A stretch of 64,000 bases of DNA from Paenibacillaceae bacterium. GTDB taxonomy: Bacteria; Bacillota; Bacilli; Paenibacillales; Paenibacillaceae. How positions within the stretch are numbered: the stretch's first letter is position 1; every line of letters starts with the position of its first letter. The notes under the pieces are model-generated. The model had not been told where the DNA came from. It made no database searches and was given only the letters and a program-made list of their open reading frames with translations. Where the stretch lies: contig REGQ01000058.1 in the NCBI GenBank assembly GCA_004134985.1, forward strand, positions 310,001-374,000, given 5' to 3'. Positions 58,297 to 64,000 of the stretch are shown piece after piece. Position numbers and translations under genes: made by a program.

Positions 58297-58806
58297 ATGG
58301 CAAATTTAAAATTAAATCAACTGAAAAATAAAGTAGATAAAAAATACAATGGTAAGAAAAGAATTGATCTTGGTGATAATTTTAAAATTGATATTGATAC
58401 TGTGTTCAAACCTTCTAAAAAGAACGAAGTTTTACATGAGTATGCCTCACTATTTCAAGAGATGTTAAAGAAAAAAACAGTCTATTCAGACAGCAATCTC
58501 CTGACTGTTATCACGGCATTAATAATTAAAAAATTCACCTCATTGGAGACAGATGCTAAATCATATGAAGAGGTAATCGAAATGATGGAAATTCTACTAG
58601 ACGGTGGCTACCTAAATAAAATAGTAGAAGCGTTAATGGGAGATGAAATGACAGCTTTAATAGAAGAGTTCGGCAAAGTTAATGAGGAAATTACAAATCA
58701 TATTTATAAAGCAGCAGAAGAATTGGAAGAAGAAGCTAATACACTCAAGATCGATGCAGAATCTGTAGTAAATACTGAGGTTATCGACGATGAGCAAATC
58801 GTTTAA
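58297..58806 (+). CDS. Small helical tail protein (169 aa)
   Basis: ATG after AAGGGAGAGATTTGTAA. Lysine-rich N-terminus and helical C-terminus with acidic end. Overlaps the next gene by 17 bases. Tail-assembly role inferred from position. Confidence 0.6.
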   Translation: MANLKLNQLKNKVDKKYNGKKRIDLGDNFKIDIDTVFKPSKKNEVLHEYASLFQEMLKKKTVYSDSNLLTVITALIIKKFTSLETDAKSYEEVIEMMEILLDGGYLNKIVEALMGDEMTALIEEFGKVNEEITNHIYKAAEELEEEANTLKIDAESVVNTEVIDDEQIV

Positions 58807-59224
58807 GGATTTCGCAACTCTATTCAAACATATAAAAAAAGATTCCTCCAGGACTTTGAAAAAAGAAGTTGCTCCAACGATAACAAATGAAATGTCTCAG
58901 ACCATTAAAGAAGTTACATATAAACAATACACTCCAACTTTATACGAAAGAACTGGAGAGCTTGCCAATGTAAAAAATATGCAAGTTGAAATTATTGATA
59001 ACAATACAATCGTTATCACAAATGAACGAAGTGATGGCGGCAGAGATGTAGCTAGGGTTGTAGCAGAAGGCTTAGGATACACATGGGAAAATTCAAAAAT
59101 ATATAAAATGCAACCATTTGAAAGAAACTTTTATGAAGACACAGTAGAAAGATTAAATGGGAATGGAAAGCATGTTGAAGCAATGAGAAAAGGATTGATC
59201 AGCATGGGATATACAGTTAAATGA
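58790..59224 (+). CDS. HK97 gp10-like tail-completion protein (144 aa)
   Basis: The ATG at 58790 lies inside the end of the upstream gene, after GAGGTTATCGAC. The segment YERTGELANVKNMQVEIID resembles the conserved YxRTGxL motif of gp10-type head-tail/tail-completion proteins. Soluble, about 144 residues, as in that family. Confidence 0.7.
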   Translation: MSKSFKDFATLFKHIKKDSSRTLKKEVAPTITNEMSQTIKEVTYKQYTPTLYERTGELANVKNMQVEIIDNNTIVITNERSDGGRDVARVVAEGLGYTWENSKIYKMQPFERNFYEDTVERLNGNGKHVEAMRKGLISMGYTVK

Positions 59225-59249
59225 ACGATGAAATTTAGAAGGTGAAAAT

Positions 59250-60236
59250 GTGAGTGAAAAATTAGAAAAAATACCAGATGTAACTCAAGAGGAGTTTGAT
59301 AAATTTGATGATTTTAATAAAGAGATACTTGAGGAGTTTTTACAGCAACAACATTTAAGTGAACAAACGCTGTCACAGTACAATTCTGCATTAAAGATTT
59401 TCTTTAGGTTTGTTTATGAAAAGTGCAGAAATCTTCCTTTGTATGATCTTAAACCTCGACATGCCCTACTTTATCAAAACTTTTTAATGGCAAGAGGGCT
59501 ATCTTCAAGTGCTGTAAAGTTAAAGAGATCAGCAGTTTCTTCTCTCTGTGGTTATATTGAAGTGTATAGATCAGATGAATACCCATTATTCAGAAATATA
59601 TATAACAAGAAAATTCCAAATCCACCAAAGACACAAACACATGAGAAAAAGCCACTAACTGTTGAAGAACTACAATATTTAATTGATGAATTAGAGAAGC
59701 GTCAGGAATGGCAAATGATTGCATATATTCAGTTCAGTTATGATTCAGGTTGCAGGCGAGGTGAAGTTCGTCAATTATTAAAGGAAGTAGTTGATTATGC
59801 TTATGTAAAGGATCAGAAAACAGGAGACGAAAAAAACTACTATTTAACTCACAATATTCGATGTAAAGGAAGAGGGCGAATAGGCAAGGTAAGAAAATTA
59901 ATTTTCTCAGATGTTTCCAAAGATGCTATTCGTAAATGGTTGAAGGTAAGAAGCGAAGATGACAATCCGTTTGTATTTGTAGTTAAAACAAGAGATGGCA
60001 AGGTAACTCAGGTCTCATTAGGTATATTTAATGATTGGTGCACTAATACTTTTAGCAAAATAATGGGAAGACGCGTACATCCCCACCAGCTTCGTGCTTC
60101 TCGTGCTACGAATTTAGTGGCATATGAAGGAAAAGATATTGAAAAAGTTAAAAATCTATTAGGCCATCAGAGTTCAGAAACCACCAAAATATATGTTGTA
60201 AAAGAAGGCGAAGATGATGTTGACGATCTTTTCTAA
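59250..60236 (+). CDS. yomM: Tyrosine recombinase in the tail operon (YomM-like, 328 aa)
   Basis: GTG start after AGAAGGTGAAAAT. Catalytic set visible: CRRGEVRQL (Arg I), a basic stretch with K (RCKGRGRIGK), HQLR (HxxR), LLGHQSS (His), and IYVVK (Tyr). The N-terminal half is a SAM-like DNA-binding domain. SPbeta carries a tyrosine recombinase homologue (YomM) at the same place between tail genes and it is reported to affect the lysis-lysogeny decision. Its exact role here is not known. Confidence 0.8.
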   Translation: MSEKLEKIPDVTQEEFDKFDDFNKEILEEFLQQQHLSEQTLSQYNSALKIFFRFVYEKCRNLPLYDLKPRHALLYQNFLMARGLSSSAVKLKRSAVSSLCGYIEVYRSDEYPLFRNIYNKKIPNPPKTQTHEKKPLTVEELQYLIDELEKRQEWQMIAYIQFSYDSGCRRGEVRQLLKEVVDYAYVKDQKTGDEKNYYLTHNIRCKGRGRIGKVRKLIFSDVSKDAIRKWLKVRSEDDNPFVFVVKTRDGKVTQVSLGIFNDWCTNTFSKIMGRRVHPHQLRASRATNLVAYEGKDIEKVKNLLGHQSSETTKIYVVKEGEDDVDDLF

Positions 60237-60251
60237 TCAGGAGGAATGTAT

Positions 60252-60674
60252 TTGAAACTATATAATTACGAATTGAATCCTTTTGTTGAATTTCTTTTTA
60301 ATCTAAAGCTCATTGATAAAAAGAGCAGGATGCGTTCACGCTTCATAAACTTACTTTTAGAAAAAGTTAAACAATTGGAACTAGACTATAAAATTCTCCT
60401 TGAGCAATACGGAGAAAAGAATGAAAAAGGTGAATTATTAAAAGTAGATACCGAGGATGGAAAAACTGGATATAAAATTAATGATATTCAATCGTTTCAG
60501 TCTGCAAATCAAGAACTGATGAGCGAAGAAATCATTCTTGAAGTCACAGAAGAACGAAAAGATATGTTTCTAACTGTAATTGATTCTATTCTAAATTGTG
60601 GTATTGAATTTGAGGGAACTGAAGCAGTTCAATATGACCGCTGGTGTGAAATAATCGAGCAAATCCATAATTAA
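60252..60674 (+). CDS. Tail-assembly-chaperone-like protein (140 aa)
   Basis: The start is at TTG 60252, 7 bases after GGAGG; ATG 60246 is too close. Helical, with coiled-coil character (LLEKVKQLELDYKILLEQYG). Directly before the tape measure, the place of gpG-type chaperones, and followed by a probable +1 frameshift extension (60655-60834). Confidence 0.65.
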   Translation: MKLYNYELNPFVEFLFNLKLIDKKSRMRSRFINLLLEKVKQLELDYKILLEQYGEKNEKGELLKVDTEDGKTGYKINDIQSFQSANQELMSEEIILEVTEERKDMFLTVIDSILNCGIEFEGTEAVQYDRWCEIIEQIHN

Positions 60675-60834
60675 TACTTGCAAACATAACAAGACTTATG
60701 CGCCATTTATTCTTGCTAGTAATCCACTAAGACATGAATGGCGTTGCTCTTTATGTGGGGAATCCGGCATAGATGTTGCTTATAATATCCATGGTTTAAA
60801 TTATTATCAACTACTAAGGTATTTTTCAAAATAA
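60655..60834 (+). CDS. +1 frameshift extension of the tail chaperone
   Basis: In the +1 frame a protein-like stretch opens at 60655 and ends at TAA 60832: a CKH / CSLCG zinc-knuckle-like segment (RHEWRCSLCGESGIDVAYN). It has no start codon or ribosome site of its own. The overlap window with the first frame is 60655-60674, where AAT-TAA-T could slip +1. Programmed frameshifting at this spot is typical of gpG/gpGT in long-tailed phages; the SPP1 chaperone uses +1. Confidence 0.6.
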   Translation, partial: SSKSIINTCKHNKTYAPFILASNPLRHEWRCSLCGESGIDVAYNIHGLNYYQLLRYFSK

Positions 60835-60855
60835 CAAAATCATTCTTGAAACAGT

Positions 60856-60885
60856 CCATGTCTCCAATTAGATATGGGCTTTTTT
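60856..60885 (+). terminator. Intrinsic terminator just before the tape-measure gene
   Basis: CCATGTCT / AGATATGG, 8-bp stem (one G-T) with 6-base loop, then GC-TTTTTT. Strong terminator in an operon that should run through it. Confidence 0.7.
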
Positions 60886-60900
60886 GCTAATGAATCTCTG

Positions 60901-60935
60901 AGAGCAGACTCATACTACTGCTCTTTTATTTTTTC
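60901..60935 (+). terminator. Second intrinsic terminator before the tape-measure gene
   Basis: AGAGCAG / CTGCTCT, 7-bp stem with 10-base loop, then TTTATTTTTT. Only 16 bases downstream of the first terminator and directly before the ribosome site of the tape measure. Confidence 0.7.
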
Positions 60936-60951
60936 AGAAAGGAGTAGAGAC

Positions 60952-62703
60952 ATGTCAAACGATTTAAGAATCTTAGTAAATGTTGGTGTAAATGAAGGTA
61001 AATCAATTGGTGAAATAAATTCTGCAATTAGCAAAATATCTAAGAGTGACGCATTACGAAGCATAAAGCTAAAGTTGGATATAGATTCTAAAGTTATTCA
61101 AACTTTAAATGAATTTAGTAAGAACTTGAGTAAAATATCTCAAATCTCCAATACCCAGAATGCGGCTTTGAATGGTGTAACATCTCAAGTTAAAAATCAA
61201 TCGGATGCTTTTGATAAAGCAGCAACATCTGCAAGGAACTATATAAAAGAACAAGAAAGATTATCCAGAATTACTGGTAAACAGACTACAGTTTACGGTA
61301 ATCCAAATAATAGCAATAAAACTACTGTTAGTGGTCGGAGTGGTGGAATCCAGGATATTGTTGACTCCTATAATCCTAAAAAGGATTTGGCTGATCAGAC
61401 TAAGCTTGCTAATCAGATTGCTGATGGACGGATCAAAGCTCAAGAGAAATTCGAAAAAATGGAAGCAGATTCCCAGAAGAAGCGAATTGAAGCAGCTCAT
61501 CGATTAGCAAATGTAGAGAACAAGAGAATAGATGATCGGAAAAATTTAGAACGAGAATACGATCAGTTTTGGCAGAAATCTTTACATAGTCGAACTCAAG
61601 AAGAATTAAAAGTAGCCAACAAACTTGCTAGTGATCGCAAAGCACTCGAACAAAGTGTTGATGAAAGATGGCAAAAGAATTTAAAAGAACGAGAGCAAAA
61701 ACAGCAGAATCTTGAACAAGGCAGAATAAAGAATGAGAACCAAGCATGGCATCAGGCTCATTTAGAAAAAGAGAAGCGAGAACAATTCTTACACGGACAA
61801 CGAGTTCAGGATACATACAGAGCTTACAGTTTGGCTCAAGCTGAAGATAAAAAATACAATCAGAAAAGATTGCAAGATGAAATCAGTTTTCAGCAACAAA
61901 AAGCACGTTTAGAAACAAAATTAGCCGATACAAATAGAAGATTTGGTGCAGACAACAAAATAAAAACACAGGTTAATGAATTAAATTCTGCATTGGCCAA
62001 TACAGCTTACACTAAGAATTATCGAAATGCATTAGCAGATATAGACATTCAACTTAAACGAGTTGTGTCCACCGCTAATACGTCAGGATCGCACATTGAT
62101 AAATTCTCTCAGCAGATGGGTATTGCTGCTTCAAGGACAATTCAATGGGGTTTGACAATGGGTGTGTTATATGGCTCATTAAACAAGCTAAAACAGGCTG
62201 TTGGTGTCATTCTAGAAGTAGATAAGCAAATTACCACATTGAAAAGGGTAATGAACGAAGATACAAACTTCGAGAAGATGATGCAGGGTAGTATAAAGAT
62301 CGCAAATGAATTGGGTAGATCGATAATCCAAGTTAATGATGCAATGACTGGATTTGCAAGACAAGGTTACTCAGAAGATCAAGTATTGGCATTGAGTAAA
62401 ACTGCAACGTTAATGACAAACATCTCTGAGTTGTCAGGCGATGAAGCAATGAGTTCGCTCACAGCTGCCATGACAGTATTCAATATTGAAGCAAGTAATA
62501 GTATGCGAATTATAAATTCTTTAAATGAAGTAGACAACAACTTCGCCATTGGCACTAAAGACCTTGCTATTGCTATGCAAAAATCAGGATCAGTTGCGAA
62601 GACATTCGGCGTAAGTCTTGAAGAATTAGTCGGACACACAGCAGCCATTGGTATTCAAACTAGAGAAAGTGGAAGCATTATCGGTAAACAACTTGCCGCC
62701 TAA
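60952..62703 (+). CDS. yomI: Tail tape-measure protein, first exon (interrupted by an intron)
   Basis: Measures tail length and guides DNA ejection. The true start is ATG 60952 after AAAGGAG; the frame before it is leader. Residues 1-350 are coiled coil (repeated KARLETKLADTNRRF), then a TMP core domain beginning near IQWGLTMGVLYGSL and reaching IGIQTRESGSIIGKQL, the conserved motif that normally runs on as NSLKTIFSR. The frame stops at TAA 62701 inside the intron, so the rest lies beyond 64000. The SPbeta counterpart is YomI. Confidence 0.85.
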   Translation: MSNDLRILVNVGVNEGKSIGEINSAISKISKSDALRSIKLKLDIDSKVIQTLNEFSKNLSKISQISNTQNAALNGVTSQVKNQSDAFDKAATSARNYIKEQERLSRITGKQTTVYGNPNNSNKTTVSGRSGGIQDIVDSYNPKKDLADQTKLANQIADGRIKAQEKFEKMEADSQKKRIEAAHRLANVENKRIDDRKNLEREYDQFWQKSLHSRTQEELKVANKLASDRKALEQSVDERWQKNLKEREQKQQNLEQGRIKNENQAWHQAHLEKEKREQFLHGQRVQDTYRAYSLAQAEDKKYNQKRLQDEISFQQQKARLETKLADTNRRFGADNKIKTQVNELNSALANTAYTKNYRNALADIDIQLKRVVSTANTSGSHIDKFSQQMGIAASRTIQWGLTMGVLYGSLNKLKQAVGVILEVDKQITTLKRVMNEDTNFEKMMQGSIKIANELGRSIIQVNDAMTGFARQGYSEDQVLALSKTATLMTNISELSGDEAMSSLTAAMTVFNIEASNSMRIINSLNEVDNNFAIGTKDLAIAMQKSGSVAKTFGVSLEELVGHTAAIGIQTRESGSIIGKQLAA

Positions 62704-64000
62704 TGTAGTAATGCATTAGTGAACATTTTACTATATCGGGGGAAGCGTTGGGGAACGTAATCCCGAGGGAAGATTATTGTGAGGAAATAGAAAAAGTGGT
62801 GATATGGATTTTAATAAAAGATCAAAAAGTTGTTGTTGTATGGAACACTCGAAACAAAGCTGTCTTTCAAGGGTTTGGTTATATCTTTACAAGTTTTGGC
62901 GACAGTATTACAGTTGAGCTATTGGAATTGACTAAACATTCACGTACAAAAGTCAATGTTGAATGTGACTATTGTAAAAAAGTTTATAAACTACCCTATG
63001 CGCAGGCACAACGTGCTGAGAGACATTTATGCTCAAAGCAGTGCAGACATCTAATCGATAAGATAGAAAGCAGATGTTACATATGCAATATAAAGACACT
63101 AAAAAATAGAACACAAATGAATAAAAGGCAATCTGAATTTACATTTTGTAGTTTGAAATGCGTAGGTTCATATAATTCTAAAGTTAGAACAACTCACATA
63201 TCTAAAGATTGCTTGATATGCAACAAACCTTTTAAAGTAAAACCCAGTACCTCTGAGACTCAAGTAGTGTGTTCTATAAAATGTCAAGCTTCTTGGCAGT
63301 CAATGTATCTCAGAGGAGAAAGCGCTAATAACTTCAAAGGTGGAAATGTAGATCTAACTTGTAGTACTTGTACTGAACAGTATTCGGTAGCTCGACATAG
63401 AATCAATTCTTCTAAGTTCTGTTCTCAGTCTTGCAAACAAGATTATTGGAAGAATTACATTCTTCATAATGAAGCTTTCAAAAAAGCACACTATGAAGGA
63501 AACTTGAGGTGGAGAGCGAATATTAGACAAACACTTCCCGAAAAAATGGTAAGAGAATGGTTAGTGAACAATAATATTGATTTTATGCAGGAACAAGGAT
63601 TTTTTCATAAGTACTATGCAGACTTTTGGTTAAAAAATACAAATATTATTATTGAAGTTTTCGGAGATTATTGGCATGCAAACCCTCTAAAATATAATTC
63701 CGATAATTTAAATGAGCACCAAAAAGCACAGATCATAAAAGATGAGCAGCGGCTTAACGACTTTAAGAAACATGGTTTTAATGTTTTAATACTATGGGAA
63801 GATGATATTTATAATCATCTCGATAAGCTAATGAAAGACAAATTACTCACAATATATCCCCTTAACGACTACACGTAGAATACCCTAATGGGGTAATGAT
63901 ATAGTCTGAACTTACGCTATAACCTTGTATTCTTTAAGGCGTAGAGAATCGGTCGAGTGTAAAGACACTCTAGGGAGTACCGATTCCGCTATTTCAAAGG
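62690..64000 (+). other. Group I intron in the tape-measure gene
   Basis: Core pieces are readable: P4/P5 region CGGGGGAAGCGTTGGGGAAC...TAATCCCGAG (62734-62765), R segment TTAACGACTACACG (63862-63875), P8 hairpin TACCC-TAAT-GGGGTA (63881-63895), and S segment ATGATATAGTCTGAAC (63896-63911), which pairs with R to form P7. Hairpins GAATCGGT/ACCGATTC and GAGTGT/ACACTC near 63948-63988 form P9. The endonuclease gene sits in a loop between P5/P6 and R and its stop overlaps R. The 5' splice site lies near 62690-62705; the 3' site is at or past the window end. Confidence 0.8.
62748..63878 (+). CDS. Intron-encoded homing endonuclease, zinc fingers plus Vsr-like domain
   Basis: Spreads its intron by cutting intronless alleles. 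After a short N-terminal part (ITVELLELTKHSRTKVNVEC) come four CxxC-type zinc modules (CDYC/CSKQC, CYIC/CSLKC, CLIC/CSIKC, CSTC/CSQSC). The C-terminal 110 residues are a Vsr/EDxHD-type nuclease: PEKMVREWL, YYADFWL, IIEVFGDYWHAN (the catalytic D/E/H) and HGFNVLILWEDD. The start is unclear: TTG 62748 lies within the intron P5 loop; GTG 62796 is another choice. Confidence 0.8.
   Translation: MGNVIPREDYCEEIEKVVIWILIKDQKVVVVWNTRNKAVFQGFGYIFTSFGDSITVELLELTKHSRTKVNVECDYCKKVYKLPYAQAQRAERHLCSKQCRHLIDKIESRCYICNIKTLKNRTQMNKRQSEFTFCSLKCVGSYNSKVRTTHISKDCLICNKPFKVKPSTSETQVVCSIKCQASWQSMYLRGESANNFKGGNVDLTCSTCTEQYSVARHRINSSKFCSQSCKQDYWKNYILHNEAFKKAHYEGNLRWRANIRQTLPEKMVREWLVNNNIDFMQEQGFFHKYYADFWLKNTNIIIEVFGDYWHANPLKYNSDNLNEHQKAQIIKDEQRLNDFKKHGFNVLILWEDDIYNHLDKLMKDKLLTIYPLNDYT

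Overview
The window looks like about 64 kb of a large temperate phage or prophage of the SPbeta group from a Bacillus-like, low-GC Firmicute. It is AT-rich and almost every real gene has a strong AGGAGG-type ribosome binding site. A right-hand gene order matches the SPbeta series yonP-yonO-yonN-yonK-yonJ-yonG-yonF-yonE-yonD and onward to the tape measure (a YonP-like peptide, a one-chain RNA polymerase with a DxDGD motif, an HU protein, a YonK-like protein, a metallophosphoesterase, a terminase, a portal). All family assignments were made by reading the sequence; no database search was run.

Left part (1-28.7 kb): a long array of small, leftward (minus strand) early genes, most with no recognisable family. 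Recognisable ones are a cytosine-C5 DNA methyltransferase (926-2263), an adenine methyltransferase fused to a helicase (8978-12004) with a DUF4942-like partner, a protein with a Csx16-like domain that may be a ring nuclease acting against type III CRISPR signalling (14698-15267), a large polyvalent protein (24234-25748), an MqsA-like zinc/HTH regulator (26685-27122) and a putative ADP-ribosyltransferase (27789-28610). At least eleven leftward sigma-A promoters with 17-bp spacers carry the same imperfect palindrome, STTTAYA-NN-TRTAAAS on the plus strand. It looks like this phage's version of the SPbeta repeated element (SPBRE), the operator of the master repressor MrpR/YopR.

Middle part (28.7-36.3 kb): a gene-poor segment with a purine-rich strand followed by a pyrimidine-rich strand and several TTATCGTAA repeats (a candidate replication origin), an isolated rightward zinc-finger gene, two small membrane proteins, a compact GC-rich hairpin region that may be a small RNA or single-strand origin, an unidentified replication-region protein, a RecD2-like helicase, and a 325-residue tyrosine recombinase in the position and size expected of an MrpR-like regulator. 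Two strong divergent promoters at 36157-36242 separate the early leftward genes from the late rightward genes.

Right part (36.3-64 kb): the late operon, all rightward. The YonO-like RNA polymerase probably transcribes the genes that follow: HU, YonK, phosphoesterase, a GIY-YIG homing endonuclease, a densely structured RNA region ending in a tRNA-Trp-like gene, terminase, portal, protease/scaffold (with a nested scaffold start), capsid, head-tail and tail genes, three glycosyltransferases, a YomM-like second tyrosine recombinase, a tail-chaperone gene with a probable +1 frameshift, and a tape-measure gene interrupted by a group I intron that encodes a zinc-finger/Vsr-like homing endonuclease. 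Two neighbouring tail genes (53481, 53961) have no ATG/GTG/TTG start and seem to begin with ATT and ATA, or, for the second, to be reached by UGA readthrough.
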